Assembly: GCF_001700435.1 (NCBI RefSeq)
Contig: NZ_LYPC01000011.1
Coordinates: 407,309 to 471,308, forward strand
Length of the DNA: 64,000 bases
Direction of reading: 5' to 3'
Source: Paenibacillus pectinilyticus
GTDB taxonomy: Bacteria > Bacillota > Bacilli > Paenibacillales > NBRC-103111
The translations under genes and the position numbers were made by a program. The notes under the pieces are model-generated. The model had not been told where the DNA came from, did not search any database, and worked only from the letters and a program-made list of their open reading frames with translations. This document shows positions 43,976-53,729 of the stretch, piece by piece; position 1 is the first letter of the stretch, and each line of letters starts with the position of its first letter.

Positions 43976-44848
43976 TTAAGAGATTTTACCTTGCAACAAC
44001 TCTAGTAATCGGTTGAGATCGTCCTTCGAGTAGTAGAGCAGCTCGATCTTCCCTTTGTCTTGCTGATGTTTAATTTTCACAGAAGTTCGATAAATGTCTC
44101 GTAGTTGCTCTTCTGCTTGATTAATGTAAGGGTCTTTATTTTTCTCTTTTTGCTTTACCTTTTCCTTCTCAGGGCCAGGTGGTTCTTCAAGCATCTTAAT
44201 CGCTTCTTCTAGTTCCCTAACACTCCATTGTTTAGAGATCGTTGATTCAGCGAGTTCTTTCTTGATTTTATCATCCTTCACACCAACAATAGCTCTTGCG
44301 TGTCCCATTGATAATGTTCCACGTGAAACATATTGTTTAATTGATTCTGGTAGTGAAAGCAGTCTGAGGAAGTTCGCAATGTGAGATCTGCTTTTTCCTA
44401 CCTTAGCTGAAAGCTCTTCTTGAGTTAAAGAGAACTGATCAATGATCCCTTGGTATGCAAAAGCGATTTCCAATGCATTCAAATCTTCCCGTTGCACGTT
44501 CTCAATTAAAGCAATTTCCATAACCTGCTGATCAGAAAGAATTCGTTCAACCGCTGGAATCGTTGGCGTCCCTGCTACTTGGGATGCACGGAAACGACGT
44601 TCCCCAGCAATGATTTCGTACCCTTTTAGAACCTTACGAACAATAATCGGTTGAATAACACCGTGCTCTTTAATCGATTCGGAAAGTTCTTTAATGCTAT
44701 CTTCATTAAAATGCTTTCTAGGCTGATATGGATTCGCTCTCAATTGCGCAAGAGGGATTTGAATAACCTTATCACTATCATCAATATGCAAGGATGTAAT
44801 TAACGCGTCTAATCCTTTACCTAAACCTTTAGAAAGGCCTTTGGTCAT
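43976..44848 (-). CDS. parB: Chromosome partitioning protein ParB (Spo0J)
   Basis: This 290-aa CTP-dependent DNA clamp binds parS and loads condensin at the origin. Visible are the N-terminal domain with GERRFRASQ (CTP-binding region), the helix-turn-helix SLTQEELSAKVGKSRSHIANFLRLL and a C-terminal dimerisation region after a lysine/glutamate-rich linker. It overlaps parA by 4 bp. A parS site lies inside the gene. Confidence 0.97.
   Translation of the reverse strand: MTKGLSKGLGKGLDALITSLHIDDSDKVIQIPLAQLRANPYQPRKHFNEDSIKELSESIKEHGVIQPIIVRKVLKGYEIIAGERRFRASQVAGTPTIPAVERILSDQQVMEIALIENVQREDLNALEIAFAYQGIIDQFSLTQEELSAKVGKSRSHIANFLRLLSLPESIKQYVSRGTLSMGHARAIVGVKDDKIKKELAESTISKQWSVRELEEAIKMLEEPPGPEKEKVKQKEKNKDPYINQAEEQLRDIYRTSVKIKHQQDKGKIELLYYSKDDLNRLLELLQGKIS
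44315..44330. promoter_or_regulatory. parS site within parB
   Basis: TGTTCCACGTGAAACA is an exact match to the 16-bp parS palindrome consensus. It lies in the middle of parB, as in Bacillus subtilis. Confidence 0.95.
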
Positions 44849-45609
44849 ACTGAGATCACTTCCTTAGCAAGTTCTAAATACACTTCCGCGCCCTTTGATC
44901 TAGGATCATACGTAATAATAGATTGGCCATGACTCGGTGCTTCGCTAAGACGTACATTACGAGGAATAATTGTTTGATATACCTTCGTTTGGAAGTACTT
45001 CTTCACTTCTTCAATAACTTGGATACCCAGGTTCGTTCTCGCATCAAACATCGTCAATAGTACCCCTTCAATTTGAAGGCCTGTATTTAAATGTTTTTGA
45101 ACTAGACGTACGGTATTTAGAAGTTGACTTAATCCTTCTAATGCGTAGTATTCACATTGAATCGGAATGATGACGGAATCAGCAGCAGTTAGAGAATTAA
45201 TCGTTAGTAGGCCAAGTGACGGAGGGCAATCTATCAAAATATAATCATATAAGTGTTTAACTAGTTGAAGGGACTTCTTCAATCTAACTTCTCTTGAAAT
45301 GGTAGGAACCAACTCAATTTCAGCACCAGCAAGTTGAATCGTAGCAGGTACAATTTTTAGATTAGGGACGTTCGTATCTACGGTTGCGTCTTTCGGATGA
45401 ACATCATTAATCAAGACATCATAGATGCAATTTGTAACATCAGCTTTATTGATACCGATTCCGCTTGTCGTGTTACCTTGTGGATCAATATCGACAAGAA
45501 GAACTCTTTTACCAAGCGAAGCTAATGAAGCGCCTAGATTCACAGAAGTCGTCGTCTTACCGACGCCACCCTTCTGATTCGTTATTGCAATAATTTTAGA
45601 CAAAACCAT
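44845..45609 (-). CDS. parA: Chromosome partitioning ATPase ParA (Soj)
   Basis: This 254-aa deviant-Walker ATPase has KGGVGKTTT near residues 13-21, the D in LLVDIDPQGN and the LIDCPPSLGLLT segment. With ParB it positions origins and regulates DnaA. The ATG at 45609 follows GAGGTGA closely; a TTG three codons later (MSKIIAI) is an alternative start matching shorter homologues. Confidence 0.97.
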   Translation of the reverse strand: MVLSKIIAITNQKGGVGKTTTSVNLGASLASLGKRVLLVDIDPQGNTTSGIGINKADVTNCIYDVLINDVHPKDATVDTNVPNLKIVPATIQLAGAEIELVPTISREVRLKKSLQLVKHLYDYILIDCPPSLGLLTINSLTAADSVIIPIQCEYYALEGLSQLLNTVRLVQKHLNTGLQIEGVLLTMFDARTNLGIQVIEEVKKYFQTKVYQTIIPRNVRLSEAPSHGQSIITYDPRSKGAEVYLELAKEVISV

Positions 45610-45722
45610 TTCACCTCTATCGCTTATGTTCCAAAATGCTATTTATCAAGCAGTAGTTCTATCTTACCATATCTAGCATGGAGTTACCTTATGAATATTT
45701 GATAGTTTCGTGCCATAAGATG

Positions 45723-45747
45723 CAAAAAAACGGCTTGCGCCGTTTTA
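45723..45747. terminator. Terminator after noc
   Basis: AAAACGGC, a TTGC loop and GCCGTTTT are flanked by A-runs and T-runs on both strands; on the - strand the tail is TTTTTTT. Confidence 0.75.
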
Positions 45748-45766
45748 GGGTAGCAAAATACCTATA

Positions 45767-46582
45767 TTATCGTTTAGGAATTTTAATTATGATTTCATAA
45801 TGATCTTCATGATCCTGCTCGGATGTATTAATGTTCAAACCTGAACTTGTTACCATCTCAACCGATTGTCGAATGGTATTCAACGCAAGCCTAACATCTT
45901 TCGTAAAGGAAACACGACGCGATTTCTTGATCTTTGCAGCTTCCTTCAAGAAACTGATTCTCATTTCGGTCTGTTTCACATTCAATTCTTTCGTGATAAT
46001 TTCCTCAAGAAGCTTAACCTGCTGCTCTTCTTGATCTAAGCTAAGAAGTGCTCTAGCGTGACGTTCTGTGATTTTCCGCTCCATCAAAGCCATTTTGACA
46101 GGCTCACTCAATTGTAGCAATCGAATTTTATTAGCAATCGTGGACTGACTCTTACCCAAGCGCTGAGCTAAGCTCTCCTGCGTCAAATCATGCATTTCAA
46201 TTAATTGATGATACGCAGCGGCCTCTTCGATTGCGGTAAGGCCTTCACGTTGCAAATTCTCAATAAGAGCAATCGATGCAGCCTGCGAATCATTGAAGTC
46301 ACGCACAATAGCTGGAATCGTATCCATACCAAGCTTTTTCACAGCTCGTAAACGACGTTCACCAGCGATTAACTCAAAGGTATTATTTTTGACCCGAACC
46401 ACGATAGGCTGAATGATACCATGTGTACGAATGGTTTGGCATAGTTCATCAATGCGATCATCGTCGAATAACGTTCTCGGCTGATAGGGACTTGGAATAA
46501 TACTATTTACGGGTATGTTTTTGACCTCATCCGTCGTTGAACGATCTGCAAGGCCAAATAGCTTCGATATTTGTTCTTTCAT
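45767..46582 (-). CDS. noc: Nucleoid occlusion protein Noc
   Basis: This 271-aa ParB paralogue begins with a short amphipathic membrane-targeting helix ([15 protein letters not shown]), followed by the [12 protein letters not shown] region and the helix-turn-helix [24 protein letters not shown]. Noc binds its own DNA sites and blocks FtsZ assembly over the chromosome. The start at 46582 matches the N-terminus of Noc. Its position between parA and rsmG is diagnostic, because only Noc carries the N-terminal helix. Confidence 0.95.
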   Translation of the reverse strand: MKEQISKLFGLADRSTTDEVKNIPVNSIIPSPYQPRTLFDDDRIDELCQTIRTHGIIQPIVVRVKNNTFELIAGERRLRAVKKLGMDTIPAIVRDFNDSQAASIALIENLQREGLTAIEEAAAYHQLIEMHDLTQESLAQRLGKSQSTIANKIRLLQLSEPVKMALMERKITERHARALLSLDQEEQQVKLLEEIITKELNVKQTEMRISFLKEAAKIKKSRRVSFTKDVRLALNTIRQSVEMVTSSGLNINTSEQDHEDHYEIIIKIPKR

Positions 46583-46865
46583 AGGAAAACTTACCACCAA
46601 CTCTTCCCGTAGTTTAAGCGATCCGTACAATCATAGATAGACGAGCTGTTCGTCCTACACAAGGTGAAAAGATCTCTTCGCCATTCCGAGACGATGTAAT
46701 TCTAGCTGCATAACGCTAGTAAATCTAATCTATCAAATCGCAATATCTGTCGTTAAATCACAAGCAAAATCTAAAATCAAGCCGTCCTACAACAATCATT
46801 TACCTTACTATATTAATTCTCCACAGAAGGCTAAAATCCTTCTCCTCATTGGAAAAGCAACCAAA

Positions 46866-46881
46866 TGTTTCACGTGAAACA
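46866..46881. promoter_or_regulatory. Second parS site, inside a 30-bp perfect palindrome
   Basis: TGTTTCACGTGAAACA matches parS exactly. The perfect symmetry extends to 46859-46888, so it also forms a 15-bp-arm hairpin immediately behind the rsmG stop codon. On the - strand the hairpin is followed by GCTTTTCC, which could help end rsmG transcription. The remaining gap to noc (46583-46858) holds no gene. Confidence 0.95.
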
Positions 46882-46887
46882 TTTGGT

Positions 46888-47613
46888 TTATTTGGTCAGC
46901 GGCTCCTTCAAAGGCAAGCCTGCTTTACGCGGATATTTAGTTGGAGTCTGAGCTGTTTTCCGAATCTCTACAAAATGTCTGATGGATTCTTCAATGGGTA
47001 ACAACATCCTGTTGACCTTGATTACCTTGCCTCTTAACTCTACTAAACTGTAAGAAGAGTCATTGATTTCATCATCAATCTCTGAACCTTTCATTGCAAT
47101 GAACGTGCCACCATTTTTAGCAAAAGGGAGACAGAATTCATTCAAAACCTGTAACTTTGCAACAGCTCTAGCTGTAACAAGATCGAAATGATCACGATAC
47201 TTAGGTAATCTAGCAATATCCTCTGCTCTACCGTGAACGCAATCCATATTAGTTAATCCTAGTTGCGAAACAATTTCTTTCAGGAATAAAATCCGCTTAT
47301 TCAATGAATCTACAATTGTTACCTGCAGATGAGGAAAAGCTATTTTAAGCGGAATGCTCGGAAATCCAGCACCTGAACCAATATCAGCAAGGGTACTTAT
47401 CTTTTCAAAATCAAAATTAAAAGCTACGGAAAGAGAATCATAGAAATGCTTGAGATAAACCTGATCTCTCTCCGTAATGCCCGTTAAGTTCATTTTCTCA
47501 TTCCACTCAACGAGCGTCTTGTAATACTGTTCAAACTGATCCAACTGTTGCGCGGATAATGAAATATTCTCTTTCGCTAATAACTCTGTGAATTGCTGCT
47601 GTATCGCATCCAT
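46888..47613 (-). CDS. rsmG: 16S rRNA (guanine527-N7)-methyltransferase
   Basis: This 241-aa SAM-dependent enzyme has the motif LADIGSGAGFPSIPLKIAFP (SAM loop), the VTIVDSLNKRILFLKEI acidic loop and the ARAVAKL segment of RsmG/GidB, which modifies the 530 loop of 16S rRNA. It follows mnmG with a 3-bp gap and ends next to a parS palindrome. Confidence 0.97.
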   Translation of the reverse strand: MDAIQQQFTELLAKENISLSAQQLDQFEQYYKTLVEWNEKMNLTGITERDQVYLKHFYDSLSVAFNFDFEKISTLADIGSGAGFPSIPLKIAFPHLQVTIVDSLNKRILFLKEIVSQLGLTNMDCVHGRAEDIARLPKYRDHFDLVTARAVAKLQVLNEFCLPFAKNGGTFIAMKGSEIDDEINDSSYSLVELRGKVIKVNRMLLPIEESIRHFVEIRKTAQTPTKYPRKAGLPLKEPLTK

Positions 47614-47616
47614 ATG

Positions 47617-49512
47617 TTAACCTCTAGCCGCAATAACTCTGTTGTAGTGTTCCAAATACACAAGTAATATCGAAATGTCCGACGGTGTGACTCCGCTAAT
47701 ACGTGACGCTTGACCAATCGAAATCGGACGAATTTTTGCAAGCTTTTGCTTAGCCTCCGTCGCAATACCATGAACCTCGCTATACACAATATCATCCGGA
47801 ATTTTCTTCTTCTCCATTTTGCGCAAACGATCAACTTGATTACTTTGCTTTTCAATATAGCCAGCATACTTAACTTGAATCCCAACTTGCTCCTTCATAT
47901 CCTCATCCAGTTCGAAAGGAGACATGGTCATTTGCTCAATATGCTTATATTCAATCTCTGGGCGGCGTAACAATGAGATAGCAGGCACCGAATTCGTTAA
48001 TTGCACACTTTCTAAACTTTGAAGCAATTCTTGCACATGCGGCTCTGGTTTTACCTTAACCGTAGACAACCGTTCGATCTCTTGCTCAACTAATGATTTT
48101 TTATTTAAAAAACGTTCATAACGCTCATCGGAAATCAATCCGATTTCATGACCAATCGGCGTCAAACGTAAATCTGCATTGTCGTGACGCAGCAACAAAC
48201 GATATTCAGCTCGTGAAGTAAGCAAACGGTAAGGCTCACTCGTCCCTTTCGTAACTAGATCATCAATGAGAACGCCGATATAGCCTTCCGACCGATCTAA
48301 TACAATAGCTTCCTTCTCTTGCACTTTACGCGCAGCATTAATCCCTGCCATTACACCTTGGCCAGCAGCCTCTTCATAACCGGAGGTTCCGTTAATTTGC
48401 CCAGCAGTAAACAAACCGCTAACTAGCTTCGTTTCCAACGAAGGTTTTAATTGCGTAGGCACAACCGCATCATACTCGATCGCATACCCAGTACGCATCA
48501 TTTCTACTTTCTCTAGACCAGGAATGGAACGCAAAATTTCCAACTGTACCTCTTCCGGCATACTCGTAGAAAGACCTTGTACATAATACTCGGAAGTACT
48601 ATGACCTTCTGGCTCAAGGAAAATTTGATGCTTTGCCTTATCAGCAAAACGAACAATTTTATCCTCAATAGATGGACAATATCTGGGTCCAGTCCCCTCA
48701 ATGGCACCAGAGAACATTGGAGCGCGGTGAAGATTATCATTAATAATCTGGTGAGTATTCGCAGACGTGTACGTTAACCAACAAGGTAACTGTACATTAT
48801 GATTAGAGCCGTATTTTGTTTCAAATGAGAAAAACTTTGGTTGATCATCACCAGGTTGAATTTCTGTTTTGCTAAAATCAATCGTATCTCCATGTACGCG
48901 CGGCGGCGTACCTGTTTTGAAACGAACAAGATCGAAGCCAAGCTTACGCAAGGATTCGGATAATTTAACAGAAGGCTGCTGATTGTTAGGTCCACTCTCG
49001 TACATCAGTTCGCCCATAATCACTTTCCCACGTAAGTACGTGCCTGTTGTCAAAACAACAGATTTAGCGTAGTACTCGGCACCAGTCTTCATAATGAGAC
49101 CTTTACAAATGCCGTCTTCAACAATAAGCTCCTCAGCCATACCTTGACGTAACGTCAAGTTTGGAGTCGCTTCAATCGTTTCTTTCATTTTATGTTGGTA
49201 AGAGAATTTATCCGCTTGTGCACGGAGTGCGTGAACAGCTGGTCCCTTGCCCGTATTCAACATACGAAGTTGAATATATGTCTTATCAATATTGCGACCC
49301 ATCTCGCCACCGAGCGCGTCGATTTCACGAACAACGTGTCCTTTAGCAGGCCCACCGATGGATGGGTTACAAGGCATGAAAGCAACCATGTCCAAATTGA
49401 TCGTTAATAGTAACGTATTACAACCCATACGAGCTGAAGCTAGCGCAGCTTCGCAGCCAGCATGGCCGGCGCCGATGACGATAACGTCATATTCTCCCGC
49501 GTGATATCCCAT
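47617..49512 (-). CDS. mnmG: tRNA uridine-5-carboxymethylaminomethyl modification enzyme MnmG
   Basis: This 631-aa FAD enzyme has the dinucleotide fold [16 protein letters not shown] near residue 10, [22 protein letters not shown], the [17 protein letters not shown] segment and a C-terminal tRNA-binding region. With MnmE it builds cmnm5U34 in tRNAs. The start at 49512 is used because AGGGAGGGA lies upstream; the longer frame adds 11 residues. Confidence 0.98.
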   Translation of the reverse strand: MGYHAGEYDVIVIGAGHAGCEAALASARMGCNTLLLTINLDMVAFMPCNPSIGGPAKGHVVREIDALGGEMGRNIDKTYIQLRMLNTGKGPAVHALRAQADKFSYQHKMKETIEATPNLTLRQGMAEELIVEDGICKGLIMKTGAEYYAKSVVLTTGTYLRGKVIMGELMYESGPNNQQPSVKLSESLRKLGFDLVRFKTGTPPRVHGDTIDFSKTEIQPGDDQPKFFSFETKYGSNHNVQLPCWLTYTSANTHQIINDNLHRAPMFSGAIEGTGPRYCPSIEDKIVRFADKAKHQIFLEPEGHSTSEYYVQGLSTSMPEEVQLEILRSIPGLEKVEMMRTGYAIEYDAVVPTQLKPSLETKLVSGLFTAGQINGTSGYEEAAGQGVMAGINAARKVQEKEAIVLDRSEGYIGVLIDDLVTKGTSEPYRLLTSRAEYRLLLRHDNADLRLTPIGHEIGLISDERYERFLNKKSLVEQEIERLSTVKVKPEPHVQELLQSLESVQLTNSVPAISLLRRPEIEYKHIEQMTMSPFELDEDMKEQVGIQVKYAGYIEKQSNQVDRLRKMEKKKIPDDIVYSEVHGIATEAKQKLAKIRPISIGQASRISGVTPSDISILLVYLEHYNRVIAARG

Positions 49513-49558
49513 AGAAACGTCCCTCCCTCTTTTATGAAAACGCAAATGCTGTCGATTT

Positions 49559-50935
49559 TCATTTTCCTAAGCAGAATTGTGTAAAAATTTGATCGATTAA
49601 CGATTCTCCTACAGAATCACCGATAATCTCTCCTAGCTGCTCCCATGCAGCTCGAATATCAATTTGTATCATATCAATCGGCACGTACTGCTCATTTGCC
49701 TCTAATGCATCCTGCAAAGATCGCTTCGCCTGTTTCAACAATGAAATATGACGAACGTTGCTCACATAGGTCAAATCGCTCGACTCGAGCTTTCCTTCAA
49801 AGAAAATCGCAGCGATCGCTTTCTCTAAATCTTCAATCCCTTTATTCTCAATCAGCGATAACTCCACAATACGTTCCTGTGGGAAATAACTGAGGACTTG
49901 TTCGACATTCAACTTACGTTCCAAATCAATCTTATTCAAAATCACGATAGTTTGCTTATCGGCCAACTGCTTCATTAAGGCAATTTCATCTACCTGCAGC
50001 TCATCATTACTATTCAACACCAGTAAAATGAGATCCGCCTCTACTAACGCAGTCTTTGAACGTTCCACCCCGATTTGTTCCACAATATCTGAGGTCTCCC
50101 GAATCCCTGCCGTATCTAGCAACTTCAATGGAATCCCGCCAATATTCACGAACTCTTCGATCACATCACGTGTTGTTCCTGGTATATCGGTCACAATAGC
50201 CCTATTTTCCTGCGCTAATTCATTCAAAAGCGATGACTTACCAACATTAGGTTTACCTACAATGGCCGTCTCGATGCCTTCTCGCAAGATTTTCCCTTGC
50301 TCCGCGGTCACCAATAAACGATCAATTTCTAACATGACCGTGTCGCACTTCGTCTTGATGAAAGCATTCGTCATTTCTTCCACATCATGCTCGGGATAAT
50401 CAATATTAACCTCCACATGTGCCATCAATTCAACCAAGACATATCGCAAATGCTTAATCTGCTTGGATAAATTGCCTTCCACTTGCTTAAGCGCAACTTT
50501 AAAGGCACGATCCGATTTCGCTCGAATCAAGTCAATGACAGCTTCCGCTTGTGTTAAATCAATACGACCATTCAAAAATGCTCGTTTCGTAAACTCTCCT
50601 GGTTCCGCTAAGCGAACCCCTTGCGATAAGAGCAAATCAAGAACCTTCTTCACGGAGACAATGCCCCCATGACAGCTAATTTCAACGACATCTTCTGTCG
50701 TGAAAGAACGCGGAGCTTTCATTAACGTAACGAGAACCTCCTCTACCTTTTCGGCAGAAGCAGGTTCTATAATGAATCCGTAATGTACCGTATGCGTAGC
50801 AGCATCAGATAATTTCGTTTTTGAGCGGAAAATGCGTTCCACGTGAGGAACAGATTCTTCGCCGCTCACACGAATAACCGCTATCCCACCCTCACCGAGC
50901 GGTGTAGAAATAGCAGCAATCGTATCATTTAACAT
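49559..50935 (-). CDS. mnmE: tRNA modification GTPase MnmE
   Basis: This 458-aa potassium-activated GTPase has an N-terminal THF-binding domain, a G domain with [12 protein letters not shown] near 224, the switch DIPGTTRD and DTAG motifs and NKID, and the C-terminal catalytic tail FCLGK with the cysteine four residues from the end. It acts with MnmG, whose gene follows after 46 bp. Confidence 0.98.
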   Translation of the reverse strand: MLNDTIAAISTPLGEGGIAVIRVSGEESVPHVERIFRSKTKLSDAATHTVHYGFIIEPASAEKVEEVLVTLMKAPRSFTTEDVVEISCHGGIVSVKKVLDLLLSQGVRLAEPGEFTKRAFLNGRIDLTQAEAVIDLIRAKSDRAFKVALKQVEGNLSKQIKHLRYVLVELMAHVEVNIDYPEHDVEEMTNAFIKTKCDTVMLEIDRLLVTAEQGKILREGIETAIVGKPNVGKSSLLNELAQENRAIVTDIPGTTRDVIEEFVNIGGIPLKLLDTAGIRETSDIVEQIGVERSKTALVEADLILLVLNSNDELQVDEIALMKQLADKQTIVILNKIDLERKLNVEQVLSYFPQERIVELSLIENKGIEDLEKAIAAIFFEGKLESSDLTYVSNVRHISLLKQAKRSLQDALEANEQYVPIDMIQIDIRAAWEQLGEIIGDSVGESLIDQIFTQFCLGK

Positions 50936-50966
50936 AATTTTTGCACCTCGAATTTACCTCATCTTA

Positions 50967-51000
50967 AAGAAAAAGCAATGACATATAACCAAGTCATTGC
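50967..51000 (-). terminator. Terminator between jag and mnmE
   Basis: GCAATGAC, a loop and GTCATTGC are followed by TTTTTCTTT on the - strand, just behind jag. Confidence 0.8.
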
Positions 51001-51008
51001 GATCTGAG

Positions 51009-51626
51009 TTATTTAACAGCGATGACGACCCGACGATTCGGCTCTTCACCTTTACTGTATGTTTTGATAACAGGATGACCCTGTAATTCCGCATGGATGA
51101 TCTTACGTTCTTGGGAATTCATTGGCTCAAGAATAACTTCCTTCTTCGACTTGATTACACGGTTAGCCAGCCGCAAAGCTAGTTCTTCCAGCGTTTTCTT
51201 CCGTCGATCGCGGAAATTCTCCGCATCTAAAATAATACGGAAGTGAGAATTCGCATACCGATTTCCGACAATATTCACTAAATACTGCAGGGCATCGAGC
51301 GTTTGTCCTCTTTTGCCAATCAGAATTCCTAATTCCGAGCCACTCATGTTTAAGATATAGCCTTCACGATCTTTATGTGTATCTATGGTGATGGAAATTT
51401 GCATCGCTTCGAACATATCTTGTAAGAAGGCAGTTGCCTCCTCAAGTGGATCTGGTATCAATTCGAGCTCAACCTTAGCAACTCTGGATCCAATAAACCC
51501 GAACAACCCTTTGGAGGGCTGTTCCAAAATATGAATGTGTACACGATCTTCCGAAACTTGCCATTGAGCTAAACCGGATTGCACCGCTAGCTCAATTGTC
51601 TTTCCAGTCACCACGATTTTCTTCAT
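51009..51626 (-). CDS. jag: RNA-binding protein Jag (KhpB, SpoIIIJ-associated)
   Basis: This 205-aa protein has a Jag-N domain (SEDRVHIHILEQPSKGLFGFIG), a KH domain with GILIGKRGQTLDALQYLVN and a C-terminal R3H domain (EPMNSQERKIIHAEL). It binds RNA and affects wall synthesis and sporulation. It overlaps the yidC stop by 4 bp. Confidence 0.95.
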   Translation of the reverse strand: MKKIVVTGKTIELAVQSGLAQWQVSEDRVHIHILEQPSKGLFGFIGSRVAKVELELIPDPLEEATAFLQDMFEAMQISITIDTHKDREGYILNMSGSELGILIGKRGQTLDALQYLVNIVGNRYANSHFRIILDAENFRDRRKKTLEELALRLANRVIKSKKEVILEPMNSQERKIIHAELQGHPVIKTYSKGEEPNRRVVIAVK

Positions 51627-52396
51627 TTAGACAGGCCACCCTTATTATTTTGAGGTCCAGGCTTTTTTTGTGAACCAGGAGCACCATAGATGAAATAAGA
51701 CTGAACAATAGTGAAAATGTTACCGTAAATCCAGTATAACGGAAGAGCAGCTGCAAAATTCATGGACATAACGAAAATCATGACCGGGAATATGTACATT
51801 AAGCTTTTCATTTGTTGATTCATTTGGGAAGACATAAACATTTGTTGAACGAACGTAGTCGTTGCAGCAATCAAAGGTAGGATATACAAATGATCCGGCT
51901 TACCAAGATTCAGCCAAAGGAACGTATGCTCATGAATTTCTTGGTTACGCATAATAGCCTGATACAGCGCAATAAGAATTGGCATTTGAACGATGATAGG
52001 GAAACAACCAGCTAACGGGTTAACACCGTTTTGTTGAAACAGCTTCATGGTTTCTTCCTGTTGCTTTTTCGCATCATCTTTATACTTCTCTTTAAGCTTT
52101 TTCATCTCAGGCTGCAAATCTTGCATCCGTTTGGAGCTCTTGTATTGCTTAAGGGTAAGCGGCAAAATGATCAAACGAATAATCAAGGTTACAACTAAGA
52201 TCGATAAACCATATTGACCCCAGAGGTGATCAGCGAACCAATCCAGCGTTTGGGAAAGCGGGTACACAAAATATTTAACGAAAAAACCAGCTGTTTTCGG
52301 ATCAATTGGTGCTGCTGTCGCGTGTGAAGTGCTACATCCCGAGAGAAGTAAAATCACCGAAGACAGTGCTATTAGCATATAAATTCGACGAGTCAA
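51623..52396 (-). CDS. yidC: Membrane protein insertase YidC (SpoIIIJ type)
   Basis: This 257-aa insertase has a lipoprotein signal with LLLSGC and five hydrophobic segments carrying LSILVVTLIIRLIILPLTLK and NPLAGCFPIIVQMPILIALY, the conserved groove helices with an arginine. It integrates membrane proteins and, as SpoIIIJ, supports forespore development. It lies between rnpA and jag in the canonical order. Confidence 0.97.
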   Translation of the reverse strand: MTRRIYMLIALSSVILLLSGCSTSHATAAPIDPKTAGFFVKYFVYPLSQTLDWFADHLWGQYGLSILVVTLIIRLIILPLTLKQYKSSKRMQDLQPEMKKLKEKYKDDAKKQQEETMKLFQQNGVNPLAGCFPIIVQMPILIALYQAIMRNQEIHEHTFLWLNLGKPDHLYILPLIAATTTFVQQMFMSSQMNQQMKSLMYIFPVMIFVMSMNFAAALPLYWIYGNIFTIVQSYFIYGAPGSQKKPGPQNNKGGLSK

Positions 52397-52467
52397 AATG
52401 AGATCCTCCTAAATGTCTTTTCCAACATAAACTATAACACATCTTAAGCCCGCAAGGAAATAATGCG

Positions 52468-52827
52468 TTACTTTTTTGTGAAGTCATTTTTTTTATATAA
52501 AGAAGCCTTCCGGATCACATGCCAGATACTCTTCTCCATATCCGCGTACGCCATCTCAACGACTGGTTTCCTGGCTAACAAAATGTAGTCATATTGGGGT
52601 GTCATATTTTCTTTTTTCAATCGAATGATCTCTTTCATCATCCGTCTCAACCGATTCCGTACTACGGCATTGCCGATCTTTTTGGAAACAGATACACCGA
52701 AACGAAACTGCTCGGCTTTAGGCTGCGGCAAATAATACAGTACGAATTGCTGATTGGCCATGGATTTGCCATAGCGATATACCTTGCTGAAATCTTCTCT
52801 TTTTGCTAACCGATATTGTTTCTCCAC
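52468..52827 (-). CDS. rnpA: Ribonuclease P protein component
   Basis: This 119-aa RNA-binding subunit has the KREDFSKVYRYGKS start, FGVSVSKKIGNAVVRNRLRRMMKEI (the RNR motif) and DYILLARKPVVEM. It assists the catalytic RNA in tRNA 5' maturation. The GTG at 52827 is chosen because it gives the standard length and GGAG lies 12 nt upstream; a tandem ATG 12 codons earlier has no site. Confidence 0.93.
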   Translation of the reverse strand: MEKQYRLAKREDFSKVYRYGKSMANQQFVLYYLPQPKAEQFRFGVSVSKKIGNAVVRNRLRRMMKEIIRLKKENMTPQYDYILLARKPVVEMAYADMEKSIWHVIRKASLYKKNDFTKK

Positions 52828-52937
52828 AGGCCATGTACACTCCAAACAGATCACATTCATCATCTTATAGAAAGAACACTACATATCTTATCTAGTTTTA
52901 ACAAAACCAGTTCATTGTAAACCGTGAAGTAAAATGC

Positions 52938-52964
52938 AAAAAAAAAAGCCCCTTTCGGAGCCTT
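52938..52964 (-). terminator. Terminator/attenuator between rpmH and rnpA
   Basis: AAGGCTCC, a GAAA loop and GGGGCTTT are followed by a long T-run on the - strand, immediately behind rpmH. It should lower rnpA expression relative to rpmH. Confidence 0.75.
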
Positions 52965-52967
52965 TTC

Positions 52968-53102
52968 TTACGCGCTAAGAACTTTTCTTCCTTTAAGACG
53001 GCGAGCTTGTAGAACTTTACGACCGTTCTTCGTGCTCATTCTTTTACGGAAACCATGGTTCTTCTTACGCTTTCTCGTATTCGGGTTAAATGTTGGACCC
53101 AT
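52968..53102 (-). CDS. rpmH: 50S ribosomal protein L34
   Basis: This 44-aa basic protein starts [18 protein letters not shown] and continues with [13 protein letters not shown] and a final GRKVLSA, the standard L34 sequence. GGGAGG lies upstream of the ATG. It begins the rpmH-rnpA-yidC-jag block next to the origin. Confidence 0.98.
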   Translation of the reverse strand: MGPTFNPNTRKRKKNHGFRKRMSTKNGRKVLQARRLKGRKVLSA

Positions 53103-53248
53103 CTATAGCACCTCCCTACCTGGCTGAGGATATCCATCCTACAAAATTTCTACTACTCATTAAATCATTTTCGCAGAAGAAAGTCAACCTACCCAAGTGT
53201 GCAGTAAAAGGAAGCAACATTTCGCTGCGGATGGTCAAAAGAACAAGC

Positions 53249-53531
53249 TGTGCATAAACTTTTGCCGAGAAAGAACAAATTTTGTCGAAAATCAACAGAA
53301 TATCAACAATATCTTGTGTTGTGAACAATTTCTACCCACAACTTGTTGTAATTGTGGATAATGCGAAACAATCCGTTGATTAACAAGGTATCTTTTGTTA
53401 AGATAGTAATGTTTCTGCTGTGGATATACGCCACTAATCCTCCGACTTATCAACATCCTGTGGATAACAATGTGCACAAACTCCCTCTACACGAATAAGT
53501 CATTTCTGCGGATCCTTAACTGTGTGGATAA
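53249..53531. other. oriC: oriC upstream DnaA-box cluster
   Basis: Exact TGTGNATAA boxes lie at 53249-53257, 53353-53361, 53459-53467 and 53523-53531. Near matches lie at 53320-53328, 53419-53427, 53447-53455 and 53471-53479. Nearly all have the same orientation. The 627-bp gap between rpmH and dnaA also holds the dnaA promoter region, where the -10/-35 could not be fixed with confidence. Confidence 0.9.
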
Positions 53532-53729
53532 AACCGACAAAAGTCATCCTTTTTTGACCTCGCCATCATGCAGATTCGTTTAGACATAATTTGGGCACAC
53601 TATATGCTAACTGAAATCCTATTCTAGATTCCGACGTGAGTATTTCGTTTCACGTTTTAACTATATAAATCAGCAACACTGTTACTACTGGCCTATGCCA
53701 CATGTTTGATTCAAAAGGAGTGAAGTACT

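Noticed and set aside
50838..50860. A further parS-like sequence in mnmE (GTTCCACGTGAGGAAC)
   Set aside because: Symmetry is broken in the right half, so it departs from parS at essential positions.
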